The notes under the pieces were generated by a model. That model was not told the DNA's origin. It worked only from the letters and a program-made list of their open reading frames with translations, and did not search any database. The position numbers were made by a program, and so were the translations under genes. Shown in pieces: positions 1 through 12,200 of a stretch of DNA of 64,000 bases. This DNA comes from Amblyornis subalaris (lineage: Eukaryota; Chordata; Aves; Passeriformes; Ptilonorhynchidae): the NCBI GenBank assembly GCA_018881555.1, contig JACAXG010000241.1, forward strand, positions 129,277 to 193,276, written 5' to 3'. The first letter of the stretch is position 1. Every line of letters starts with the position of its first letter.

Positions 1-2898
1 TCCTCTTGCTGGCCNCCGTTCAGAGCAGCTCTGCACCTGCACCAGTCCCGTGCCAAAGCAAAGTGCAACCCACACTCAAGTGCTTCGGGGAATTCAGGGA
101 TATGGAAGCAGTTCAGTGAGTCTGCTTCCCCATTAGGGAGAGTGGGTTAATGGTCTGGCTGCACTTCATGCCAGTGTGAGCCACGGTTTGCCTGCCCGAT
201 GAGGTCAAAAGCCAGCACGAGCAGTTGGTGAATGACTGATNCTGGCAAGAAACCACTTCAGCCAAGGGAATAAGCCATATTTTGGTCATGCTTAGAGATA
301 GTTATTCTCATTTCTGATATTTCTCAGAGCAGGACTTGCAAAACACATTCCCTGTTCAGCTTCCTCCAAGGGGATGGGCATCTCTGGTTCTTCGTGACTA
401 TACAGGTAGAAACGCCAGGGTGAGAGTGCTCCACGGAATCCACTGCCAAAAGCAATTATTTGGGGGTTGCTAAGAGGCCTAGAAATTCTGGTCCTCGTCC
501 TTGAGAGCCATCTACTGTGGTCCTGTCACTGCATAGCTTAGATGCACACCTCCCACTTGGAAAGCTTTTCTGCCACTGTGCCCAGGCTGCTCCCGACCGA
601 GAACAGACACACTTTTTAGTACAGCAGAAATGTCAGACTGGAGCTCACCACATTGGAACCAGCACCTGCAGTGGCTTTCTCAAGGGAATAATTTGCTAAT
701 GAACACTGTTACACATGCAGAAATCCCAAGGAAATGTGTGAGCATGTGAGCAAGTGCCACTTCTCTGGGAGTTTGCTGCCCACCGTGTGCCAGCTCAGCA
801 CAGCAACCTGTGCCCCTGCAGCCTGCCCCAGCTAAAAGGCAACACACAGAGGGATCACTGTCATTCCCTGAAATAGGAGTGGAGGAATTCATCCAGTATT
901 GAAACAAGATACAGACATTTAATTGAAGAACTCTAATAGCAATCGAGAAAGTGCATGTATNGCTAACCAATTCTATACTCTATAGGAATAACCTGCTGAA
1001 CCATGCAGGTATGCAAACTATACCGAGTTTGCACAGAAATGTACAGTTATCCACTAGGATTTTTGTTGTGTGGTGTGACCCAGAAGAAAACTTCAGGGGT
1101 ATTTTGCTGCTAACTGTCTTTTAACTGAGGCATAGGATGTAGAAACGAGAGGAAGCAAACAAGTGCAGCTAAACTAGACCAAGTTACTCAACTACTNGAT
1201 CTCTTCCCAAACCTTGCACAATACTTGAAAAATAATATTTCTGTAGCCTTTATCTTCCAGCACAATGTTGCAAAGTCTGAAGTCAACCCCAGTTACCCAG
1301 CTATCCCTCTCCACTTCTTCCCCATTCTCCCATAATGCTTAGACGTTTCCTCACTTTGCCACGCCATGGAAACCCTGGAGGCTTCTTTCACNGGCCTGAA
1401 AAATCATTTTCCAGAACAGGACTAGGTCTGCAAGCTTTATTGGCTGATAAGCCTGCCAGGAAGCTCATTTCTCTCAGCAGCACAAGAGGCTTTCCTAGAC
1501 AGCCCAGACGCCCGCAGGACATGGGTGTGTGAGCAGAGAGCCCCTGCTGCAATCTGCTCCACTTCTGTGAGGGCAAAAAAATGGAAACATTAAAGGCTCA
1601 TGTTTAATTGAACACCTCAGTGGGAGTATGGGCAGAATCAGAGTCTGGGGGTGTCTCTGCATTAAGCCTTGGAGGGAAGAAAGCCTGCAGCCTTCACCTT
1701 GGCATGCTGCAGTAATTCCTTTTTCACCTGCCAGGGCCTGCAGGATACCTCTGTCTTCAGCGGAGGAGCAGTCAGTGCTATGGATGAGAGACTGAGCCCC
1801 TGGTCCTCCTGTAGGATTTTTCATCCAAACTAGCTGGGAATCAACATCCCATGTGGATGTGATGCTCAGAGAAGGCTGGTTTATCCNAAGCCCCCTTGCA
1901 GGGATCAGGGCAGGTCACCCTGTCACAAGCACCTGAGCATCCAAGGCAACCTTGGGAAAGCAGGGGTCTGGGAAGGCTGCCTGTGGATGAAGCTGCACTG
2001 TCTGCCTTGACAAGCACAGGGCTCCTGTACCCCTGCTCACCCCATGCCCTCCCAACACACCCCCAACCAGCCTAATACAATGTGATTTTAAATCACCCCT
2101 TTACTCCAAGCAACAGATTTGTCATTTAGTGTGACAGTCCAACTTGTAAAACCACACAATACGATGTTAAGGATTTGCATTATGGTAAGCATTTTGTGCA
2201 CAACTTGTTACTAATTAAAATTGCTCCCTACTATCAGAGTCTATTAAAAGACTGGAAGTTGGAGTATGATTTAACCTGAGATTATGGTGCTTTCCTACTG
2301 CAGCATTTACAGCCTGAAAAATGCCCAATTGCTGTCAAACCATTGCATGAGGACACGTAAGAGTCAACTCAGCACAGCTTTCCTTACAGATCCAAAGATT
2401 TAGAAACCCCTCAGACTAAGCTAACACATGTACCTCCATCCTCACATCCTGAAATTCAGGCGGCATTACTCAGCCAAAGAGAAAACAAACAGGCAGCAAC
2501 ATCAATCCTGCCTGACTTTCTGTCGCTCTCTGACAAATTATGCAAGTACACAGTTCTGAATCCTGGGAAGGGCTGCGGTGAAAATGGCAGTGCAGGACAA
2601 GGTGATCCCATGTGATCCCATTTCCCATAACACAGCAGTGTTTTGGCATGTGGACTGTATTCCACAAAGCCAAAGTGAAACTTAACATGTGACCACCNTC
2701 TGGGTACAGTTGTACTCCTCTGAGTTTTGCAGGAATTGTAGGCCTATTGTAAGTTCCATTAACATGAAGTAGAAGTTTAATTTAACATGGATAAATGAAG
2801 CGTGGGCGTACTGATATATTAGAAANAATACTATTACCCAGAAAATTATAGTGGTCTCACGAGGTGGTAAAGGAAACTAAAGAAATTATATTTAGTTA
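1..2898. other. Non-coding sequence, inferred intron of the HTR2-family gene
   Basis: No open frame here resembles a known protein and I recognise no repeat. The open frames are short and overlap on both strands, as expected by chance. It lies downstream of the receptor donor site in gene orientation, so it is probably intron, but the next exon was not seen. Confidence -1.
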
Positions 2899-3031
2899 AG
2901 TTATACCATTGNGGTTTTTGATAGGCTTGTTTTTGCTTTGTAATCAAGTGCAACATTATTTTATTATCATGGTTATACTATTATTACAGTGTAATCTTGC
3001 ACTTGATTACAAATCAAAACCAGTGATAACT
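2899..3031. repeat. Imperfect palindrome / long hairpin
   Basis: A perfect 17-bp inverted repeat pairs TTTGTAATCAAGTGCAA (2937-2953) with its reverse complement (2997-3013) across a 43-nt centre. The centre is itself partly complementary (TATTAT against ATAATA). Weaker outer arms are AGTTAT (2899-2904) and ATAACT (3026-3031), with extra bases on the left arm. It could be a decayed palindromic transposon (MITE-like), a hairpin RNA precursor, or a local inverted duplication. I do not recognise the sequence as a known microRNA. Confidence -1.
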
Positions 3032-3107
3032 ACAATAATAAAATAACATGTTAACATAATAATCTAGCAAAACATAATAAAATAAGTGCTGTGCATCAGG
3101 CACAGCA

Positions 3108-3556
3108 TCGCCGGCCGGGCCAGGGAGGGGATTGTCCCGCTCTGCTCTCACTGGGGTGGCCTCACCTCGAGTGCTGGGGGCAGTTTTGGGTGCCACAGGA
3201 AGAGGAGACTGAGGACAGACCTCTCTGGGGTCTGCAACTTCCTCACAAGGGGAAGAGGAGGGGCAGGCACTGATCTCTTCTCTGTGGTGACAGTGACAGN
3301 ACCCGAAGGAATGGCCTGAAGTTGAGTCAGGGGAGGTTTAGGTTGGATATTAAGAAAAAATTCTTCACCCAGAGGGTGGTTGAGCACTGGCTCCTCAGGG
3401 AAGTAAACACAGCCCCAAGCCTGACAGAGCTCAAGGAGCATTTGGACAATGCTCTCAGGCACATGGTGGGATTTTTGGGGTGTCCTGTGCAAGACCAGGA
3501 GCTGGACTTCAATGATCCTTCCAACTCAGGATATTCTATGATTCTACAATTCTGAC
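3108..3556 (+). mobile_element. CR1 LINE, 3' fragment
   Basis: This is the terminal part of the avian CR1 retrotransposon. Diagnostic segments in order are CCGGCCGGGCCAGGGAGG near 3111, CAGTTTTGGGTGCCACA near 3180, GGGGAGGTTTAGGTTGGA near 3340, AAATTCTTCACCCAGAGG near 3358, and a terminus of TTCCAACTCAGGATATTC followed by the ATTCTATGATTCTA tail. It is 5'-truncated, as most CR1 copies are, has small internal indels and lacks coding capacity. It is antisense to the receptor gene. Its tail closely matches that of the SINE at 49 kb. Confidence -1.
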
Positions 3557-5438
3557 TGTTGTCATAAATTTAACAAATACAAATGAGCGATATGAGTGTT
3601 GTAGTATAACAGCTACTCCCAAGGTACAAGAGGAACCTATTCCAATATGGACTAGAAAAAGCTTGGAAAAATCATTACAGAAAGTAGATAAAGTAAGATG
3701 TAAAAGNCATATTTAAAGGACTTCATCTTGGAAGTTGTTTTTCCTGTGTTCGTGCTTGTCAACATCAGCTTGCCGTGTTATATCAATCAAATAACCTTGT
3801 TCTGCTGCTGTGCATCTTGGATGGGCACAGCCAGCTAGATTTGAACAAGGAAGCAGACTCAGAGCTCTTGGTTTCTCCTGTGTTAAAATGCAATCTCTCT
3901 TTCTGTTAACTCCGAATTGACTGATCAGAAGAAATCAACATAAGCCAAACTGGCAAATTCAAAATTTTACCCAATGGATCCGAAATTTGAATAGTGGAGT
4001 GAGAAGTAGTTGCCATTCAGAACNAATGCACAGACAGAAGGGCAGAGCTCTGCTGCCTCCTGAAAGCAGCCATCAATATTCATGGGTGTCAGACACGCAT
4101 TTACAGTCTCCTGCGTCCCAGTGGGTGCCAAATAGGTANGGTAACAGCCTGTCATACAATTTCCATATCTCAACAACACCAAGACCTTCCTGTACAGCTG
4201 CTGCCTCTGATTGAGGACGGAAATAGACATTCAATTTATAAAAACAAGCAAAACACCCAAAACTTACCAAAAATAAACACGTTGCAAAACAAATTGTACG
4301 GCAGAAGATGGGAACGCGCCGGTCAGAATAGCAACTGGCCTGTCCCGATAACTCCAGCGCAGCTGGAGAAGCGAGGCTCCTGCCAATATGTCAACAGGAA
4401 TGGAAATCAAACCACCCAAAAAACAACCCACCAAAAATCAGCAGAGCCTTATCAACCATCCTGCCTTGCCCATCGAATCTCACACCTGAGAGCTGATAGA
4501 GGAAGCAGGTGTTTCACGTTTGCACATCACTCATTGAACTTTCCAGTCCCGAAGCTTTTTCATCAAGAAGCAAGACAGCATCTTGGAGGAGAGATTGACT
4601 CACTGAACCCACTGCTGTCACTGTGCTTATCAGACTGCCTGCAGGAATAGTAAAGTTTTCCAACAATAAAACTTATTAAAACCAGAAAACATGGAGACTG
4701 GAAAAATCTATATTTAAAACTAATGCATGAAACCAAAATTTTGATATAGCACGTATTTTCAATCACAGCCTAGGCTCTGTGACAGGCTCATGCACAAATT
4801 CCTCTCATGCCATTAGCATCTTTAATGACAATTTTGGCAGAATAGCCAGGAAGGATCCATTCTGTTCATTCTGTTTCTGTTTCTCTGTGAATTGTCCATT
4901 CAGGAAAAGATGGTATTTTGTCAATGAGGCAGTGTGCAAATTAGTGCAAGGCAGAGCAATTGGCATGCGGCCCCTCTTCCATCAATGTAATTTTCATTTA
5001 ATTTCCATGCAAGCAGATGAATCCCATCAGAGCCTCTTTCCCAGCATGTGCTGATAAAACACAAAGTAGGAACTTATTGCTACTCTTACTGTTAGGTCTC
5101 AGGGAAGTGAACTAACCTATGAGGGTATCTGTGCATATTTTAATGAATAATACACAACTCTAGAACCAGATTTTCAAGGAATATGTCATGTGAATTGGAC
5201 AGAGACATTAAAATCACAATTTGCTGAGTAGAATTTAATGATATCAATTCAACCGACAGATGGGAAAGGAAGTAGAACAAAAAAGTTGAGTCAATTCTGA
5301 GTTAATTGACCCANTTCTGGAAACATTCATAATTTAAACCAATGTATTACAGTGGTATATTTGTCTTACAACATATCCAAGCACTTTTCAGAGATTTCAC
5401 CTCTCTTCTCTGTATTTCTTTCCATCTTGTGTAAAGCA
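3557..5438. other. Non-coding sequence, nothing recognised
   Basis: AT-rich inferred intron. I found no coding exon of the receptor and no repeat I can name. Confidence -1.
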
Positions 5439-5698
5439 GATATATAGATAGATATAGATATCGATATAGATATAGATAGATATAGATGATATAGATATAG
5501 ATGGATATAGATGATATAGATATAGATGATATAGATATAGATATAGATATAGATATAGATATAGATATAGATATAGATATAGATATAGATATAGATATAG
5601 ATATAGATATAGATTAGATATAGATATAGATATAGATATAGATATAGATATAGATATAGATATAGATATAGATATAGATATAGATATAGATATAGATT
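5439..5698. repeat. Hexanucleotide microsatellite (GATATA)n
   Basis: About 260 bp built from GATATA units, mixed with 4-bp GATA and spaced GATGATATA variants at the left end (5439-5530). It becomes nearly perfect from about 5530 to 5697, with one phase break (GATTAGATA) near 5612. The apparent minus-strand proteins made of alternating Leu-Tyr or Ile-Ser are translations of this repeat and are not genes. Confidence -1.
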
Positions 5699-6029
5699 GG
5701 CCTGCATGATGACAATGACTTTTTCCATGCTTTTGAGCACAAAGGCTAAGTAGGCCCATTACATGCATCTATTCTGAAAATGCAGTCATCTATTTGTGAG
5801 GTCTTGGCATGTCACCATCATTTGGGTTGAGCCCTTAAGGCAAGAAATCATGATATTATTGCATTAATCACATAAAGTTAGCATACAATAAAAAGAAATC
5901 ATCCTTTTTTTTTACACAGTGCTTCCCATAATACAGCAAAAGCACTAAATATTCTAGGATGTACACAAAAACACCAAACAACAAATGCAGACATGAGGCA
6001 TCCATCTGCATCCAACAACAAACCTCCTG
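5699..6029. other. Non-coding sequence, nothing recognised
   Basis: Unique-looking sequence between the microsatellite and a CR1 copy. I saw no gene or named repeat. Confidence -1.
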
Positions 6030-6289
6030 AGTGACAAGAGGAAACAGCTTCATGTGGTGCCAGGGGAAGTTTGGATTGGTTATTAAGAAAAATTTCTTCA
6101 CTGAAAGGGTGGTCAAGCACTGCAAAAGGCTGCCCAGGGAAGTGATGGAGCCACTGCCCCTGAAGAGTTAAAAGATCTGTGGATGTGGTGCCTGGGGACA
6201 CGGTTTCGTGGTGCCCCTGGCAGTGTCAGGTTAATGGTTTGACTCGATGACCTTAGAGGTCTTTCCCAACCCGAATGGTTCCATGAACA
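6030..6289 (+). mobile_element. CR1 LINE, 3' fragment
   Basis: Short 3' end of CR1. It shows a GACAAGAGGAAAC block, CCAGGGGAAGTTTGGATTGG, AAATTTCTTCACTGAAAGGG and GGCTGCCCAGGGAAGTGATG. It ends with a TTAATGGTTTGACTCGATGA segment and TTTCCCAACCCGAATGGTTC. The final microsatellite is degraded. It has the same orientation as the 3.1-kb copy and is antisense to the receptor. It is more diverged at its end and closer to the classical CR1 tail (TTAATGGTTNGACTCGATGA) than the 3.1-kb copy. Confidence -1.
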
Positions 6290-9200
6290 CAGAGCATGAT
6301 TTCCACACTGAGCAAGGGTGAAAGAGCCTTTCAATTACTCGTTAAGTCAAGGCAGAGCACAGAAATAAAGCTGACCATCCCAGGAATTCTGGGTTTTCCC
6401 TTATGTTCTCTGCTATCTGCAGCTGCAGCCAGCACAGGAAAATGAGCCATATGTTAATCTTTACAGCAGACTTCAAGTAGGACCATTCCTGGAAATTGTA
6501 ACTGCTCCCTGACAAGTGCTGAGAAACACATTCTACTGACTATTTCCTCAGCCCAGTTTCACTCTGCTGAGGTTAGCAAGACAAGACAGCAAGTTCTCAG
6601 CATGAGAAAATATGTCCTAGATATTTGGTGAGTGGAAGTGTTGCTAGATTTAGCTGCAGGCACCTTCTAGGAAGGAAAACAAGGGGTTTGTGGGTAAGAG
6701 AAAACAGAAGTAAAAGGTGTTTAGGGGTGTTAGAAGTATGGAGTGTTTAGGATGGACAGAGTGCATGAACCCATGGGGATGCACTCCTCTGTCACAGCTC
6801 AGGCCAGGCTGCTGTGATCACGGCTGTGTTTTAAGCTTTGGGTCACAAATACGATGTTTCTAAGTAGAAAATATTTTATTTCCCACTTCACTAATGTTTG
6901 GGTAAAGATGAAGAGCAGTTGCTACTGTCAGGTCACAGGCAGCTCCCTTGCTCACCGGGCAGCAAGGTGGGGCACCAGGCTTTGTAGTGTGCTTGGGGAG
7001 GCAGCGAACATTTTAGCTGGGTCTTTCTCCAGATGGGCAACAGCCAGGTAAAACTGCATGTACAACGGCAGAGACTAACATTAACTCAATCTTGCTAAAA
7101 TGTCTGCAATTCTAGTCAAATCCTTTCGCTTGATTTTAAAATGTNAAGCACGGGGATGAAACACGCCTAAGGAGGGCTCCGGGTGGCTGTGTCTCACATG
7201 GCTCCAGTGCCTGGAGCTGGTGCTGTTCTTCCTTTCAGATGAGGCTAAATCTGTCTGTGGGAAGCACATTACCTGTCTTCATCTCACTTGCTATCTCGAT
7301 GATCCGCCTGGCGCCCTCATAAAGCACCAAATTTATGGCTGGAACAGTTTGTCATCACAGGGTCTTTCTTTTTATATGTAACAGTTCTGGTTTTCTCATT
7401 ATCTTGTATCAATTTCTGGTTTGCTACAAAGCCTGTAAGTTTATATTTCTTTTCAACTAAACTCATAAAAGTTAATTACAATGAGGCAATGCACTTACAA
7501 AGCTACTACTGGATCTAACAGGCTATTGTCATAAAAAGTAAATAAAGATTCATGCATTTTAAAGCACATTTAGCTTCACTGATCTAGAAGCAAATTGGGC
7601 ATGAGAAGATTGCACTGACGGCATTAAAACTGCTGCTGTATTTAAACTGACATCAGTAAAACAGAGATCTGTAAAACAGAAATGTAACTATACACACTCC
7701 AGATTTTGGGGGCTTTACACTCCTGTGAGTTTTAAAACCTGTTGCATCCTCCAAAAATTTTGAGCAAAAGGATGAAATAAAAACTATAATTGGATCTAAA
7801 ACTTTATTTGCATTAAATAACAACATTTAAATGAATGCCATTCAAAATTATTCTAATGACTCATTCTTGCACATAAAAGATTTATTTCGGATGGGCAATT
7901 CTCAGCTTCACCAGGCAGGCAAGACAGACCCATCCAATTTAATGTCTAAAATATGAAAAATAGCTCCCTGATTGGATGCAGCATACAATCTGTGGGCAAA
8001 CTAGAAAAATATAAGGCCATATGTTCAACTAGTGTAACAGAATTTACTCCACTGGAATCATCTAGAGTATTTTAACATTTCCCTTCACCTCTCAAGAACA
8101 GGCAGGGCAAAGGTGGACTCTGCCAGCCTTTTCTGCCACATTTGTAAACGTTACCTCCAAGGAAACATCCTCCCTGAGATGCCTGGGTGATGGCTTACAT
8201 GGCTTGTGCTTACCTAGAGCTGCTTCCATGGTGTGTTTTGGGGTGACACTACATCTCCAGCTGAGCTGTGGAGCTGGGAGTGCTGCAAAAAACTCACCTC
8301 CACTTGGCAAGAGCACACTGAGGCTTTGTTACTTAACCTGCTCTGCAGCCTGCCCTCACTGCCAGTGAGCCNCTGGCTTTATTTCAGACCCCAGCCTGAA
8401 ACAGTGTAGAGATGATGGGCTCAACTGACCCAGTGATGACTTCTTGAGCCGTGGCAGAGCTGTAAGGGAGGAAATTCTGATGACAGTTCTCACTGCAGAA
8501 ATCTGTAAAGGCAAAGCAGCCCAGTTCTGAAGGGAAGTTTCAAAGTACATTTGCCTCTATTAAAGTACAAAGGTGGATGGAAGCTCTGCTTTTTTTTTCA
8601 CACTGCGGTGTTAGGACTTTCTATTTAAAAACTGCTTCTTGCAAGAAAGTCAAGGTTTTTGATTTCATAATAAGTTGCTGAGAGATTTGTCCTGGCTTTC
8701 TGTTGCTGTGCATTGAAACACACAGATCTTGTCCTCAGCATCCCAGCAGAAGGCAGACCTGAAAGGAAAGAGGCTCTGGAAGATGGAAGATACGACTGCA
8801 GCAGCTCAGTGTCTGACTAACACTTGGTAGCAAAAACAGGACACAGCAAGTCAGAGAGTTCTCTTCAATCCTGTATTCCTGTGGGATCAGGAAACTCCCA
8901 TGGTGATCTTTGTGATTTCATTTTCCTATTTGAATTACGTTGCTCAGCACAATATTTTCCTAATGTGAGTTTGCTTTGTCTTTAAAATCTTTTTGGTTTT
9001 TAACCAAAACCAATGAAATTAATAAAAAAACCTCAACAAACCCAGAAGAGAGGAGTTCAGTCCTTTTGCAGCAGAAAAAGCTTAACACAAGTGCCTTAGG
9101 GACAACCAGCCTCACCAAGCCAATGCAAATGCAATCACANGAAGCTTTCCATGCCAAACCACATTAAGCAAATGGATGTCCACAGAAACACCCTTTAGGA

Positions 9201-12200
9201 TCAGGCCCTGCACAGACCAGGAGCACATTTCGGCACTGAGCTGAATGTTCCACGCTGTGCAACACTGGGTCACCTTACCTGGACAAATGCCAGCTCATTT
9301 CTCTTACCTGGATATTCCATATTCTCTAACAGGTGAATGGCTCATGCTCTGTGTGATGGTGCTGAAACCTAATGAACAGCAATGGCACAAAAGGAGCTGC
9401 ATTGCAGTGGCAGAAGAGGTTTCCTCAGACTCAGAGGAGAGCAGCAAAACATCTCGGACCCTTCTAGCTGAAGGATGCTGCCACAGTCATGCCAAGAGCT
9501 ACAGCCATGGCCAGGCAGGAAGAGAGTAAAGAGGTTGGAGGAGGCAGAGAATTGCTCTGGCAAAAGCCTTAGCCTCTCTGAATGTGCTGCCAATATTCCC
9601 TGACTGGCTTTAGCATAGTCAGAGTCTCCTCATGTGCATTTTGTAGGAAGCCATTCCCCAGGCCCCCCTGTGCTTACAGTTACCTGCAGCCTGCTGCCAC
9701 TGAGCGAAACAAAGGAGGCAGGAATCCACCTGGAAAATAAAATCTAAGGTGTTCTGCAGCATTCCTGTGTTTCATTTTCCCACTTTTAAGGGGGAAAAAA
9801 GAAAAAAAAGTACTTGACGTGTCACTTTTAATCTCAGAAAGAGGGTCTCATGCTTCCTTGCAGCATTTTGCAGGTTAGAACACCTGGGTTTGCTCAGGCC
9901 TTTCTGCGAGAGGCTCTGCCTGTGAAGCAGCCTGTCAGACCCCCGGGGCCAACAATGAGTCTCTGTAGGATCCCTGGGCAAGCTGTGAAAATCAGGGCTA
10001 CAAGCACATTTTCCTGAAAAAGGGCAGGATCTGCTCTCAGCCTGGCAGTGCTGCCACGTTCCCAGGCTGTGGAATGGTGCATGTGTGGCTGGCACACACC
10101 TGACCCCCAGTGCCAGGCTGGGATGCTGGCACAGACCCCTCATTCCCCGATGTGCACATCCCAGGGGCCCTGGGATCCTCTCCACCTCTCCGGAGGGGTG
10201 TTGCCTAATTAAATCGAACACAATCTGATTTCAAAGGATGTGTGACCGATAAATGTTATACAGCCAACAGAAAGCAGCCACACAACCTTCTCCATGACCA
10301 GCCCTCATGATGGAAGCTACCAGAAGCAGAAGCTGTGGGAAGTGTTTGTGCTGTGTCCATCTGTGCTGGACTGAGCAGCCTGAGCTCCATGGGCAGCTGC
10401 AGCATCCCTGGCAGATCACAGGCTAAAAGCCCCATTAACCCACAGCAGGCAAAGGAGCTGGTTGCTCAACAGCAAGGGGTTTGGAGGAGCAAAAAAAGCA
10501 TGTTTACAAATGTGAAATGTTTACTGTTCTCTCATTTTTTCTCCTAATGCTGGCAGATTGACAAGATCCTCTTGTTGATGGGAACAAACACAGTGAGGGC
10601 AGTAAAGAACATCCCTGCCTGTTCCAAGAAGCCAGGCAAAGCCGGAGCTGGGTGATACAGGTGGCACAGAGGGAAGAAATAACAAGAAAGAGGTAGGTGG
10701 TAAAAAAATTGAATAGTAACACTTCTGCCTTTGTATCTGAATTTGGTCTGCAGAGTCCCATAAACTGATGCTCCACAACGTGGATTATAGCTGAGCTCAA
10801 ATGAGTCACAAGGACCTGGCACGAAACTGCCAGGCCCTGCCCACAGCAAGGTGCCATTGAAACTCTCTCTGAAGGCTGGCATTGATTTATTCTGGGGAAA
10901 ATTATCTTTGCACAACAAACCCTCTGCTGCATCATCCAGAGCTCAGCAGTACAGGAAGCAAGATTAGAGACCCAAGGCAAGGGGTCCCCTGCTTTCCTCC
11001 TGGAAATAAGAAAAGTCTTGTCACGTGCAAACGAACCTGAGCAATGCTGAAGTAATGGGCAAGAAGTGGAAGGGAAGAGCTCATATGAGAGATGGTGCCT
11101 GCTGGGAGTGCAGGCAGAGCTGTTGGCATCACTGTCAGATAGACACGCTGAGCCCTGTCCTTGGAGGAAGGTGCTGCTGACCACAGAAAACAGCTCCTGT
11201 TCTTCACAGGCTCCAGAGAGCTGCCATGGCACTCACCAGCAAACCAGACTGGTTCTCACAGCTTCACAGCCCTGGAGTGGCTTCTGCTGTTTGAACATGC
11301 TGGAGTCTGAGCTTCTCAGCAGTGTTACAGCATTGGAAATTAGTTTTAATTCAGTGTTAGAATAAACATGAGAGTTTTCTGATTTTTGCAAGAAGAGAAT
11401 TATATTAAAAAATACATATTTTCAAGACAGAAGTTCTAGTTTATGGCTTAAAATATAGTCTGATACGCCCTAGCGATTATTGTGCTACTGGCTAAATTTT
11501 TAATTTTTTGCAACAGATCATCATAAAACTGGCAGAATGGGGACTAGGACTCCACATGCTGCAAAGTACCTCACCGGCAATGAGAATAACCCCATTCCTC
11601 TTCCAGCTTCCCAGGAGATGCACTGCAGACATGGATACCCTTCCACAGTTTCCATCAAAAATGTAATTAGACAAAAACACTCTGAACAGCTTTATTTGCC
11701 ATGACATGCTCCTCAGAACGCTGCACACCCCCAGAACAGCAGCCAGAGAGAGACCCTTGCTTCCCACCTCTCCATGGGGCATCAAGTGGGGTGTAGCCAA
11801 GGCGAGCCCAGGCTCCCAGGAGCTGCAGCACAGCAGCCACAGGGGAGAGGGGGCTGCCCTGGGGAAAGCAGTTGCTNCAGAGCATGTAATGAGGAATTAC
11901 AGCACCCATTTCCAGAAGGAAAGTGCAGAGCAGAACACCCTGTGGACCGTGACCCTGCTGTCCACAGCTGGACAGGCCATAACAAAGCTTTGCCGAGAGC
12001 CCTGCAGGGACACTTGCCTTTGTTATTCACACCCAGCTCACTCGTCCTGCCTCAGGTGACACTCGGCTCAGTGCAGGTGAGATGGACACCAAAACATCCC
12101 AGAGGCCAGGTGAGGGCTGCAGGAAGGTTGCAGTCTGGCACTGTAGCCCCNAAAGGCTTGCTCTGCCTTCAGCCCTTACAGCCTGGACACAGCAAAGAGC

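Noticed and set aside
5366..5768. Minus-strand frames of about 123 codons with Leu-Tyr or Ile-Ser repeats
   Set aside because: Translation of the GATATA microsatellite.
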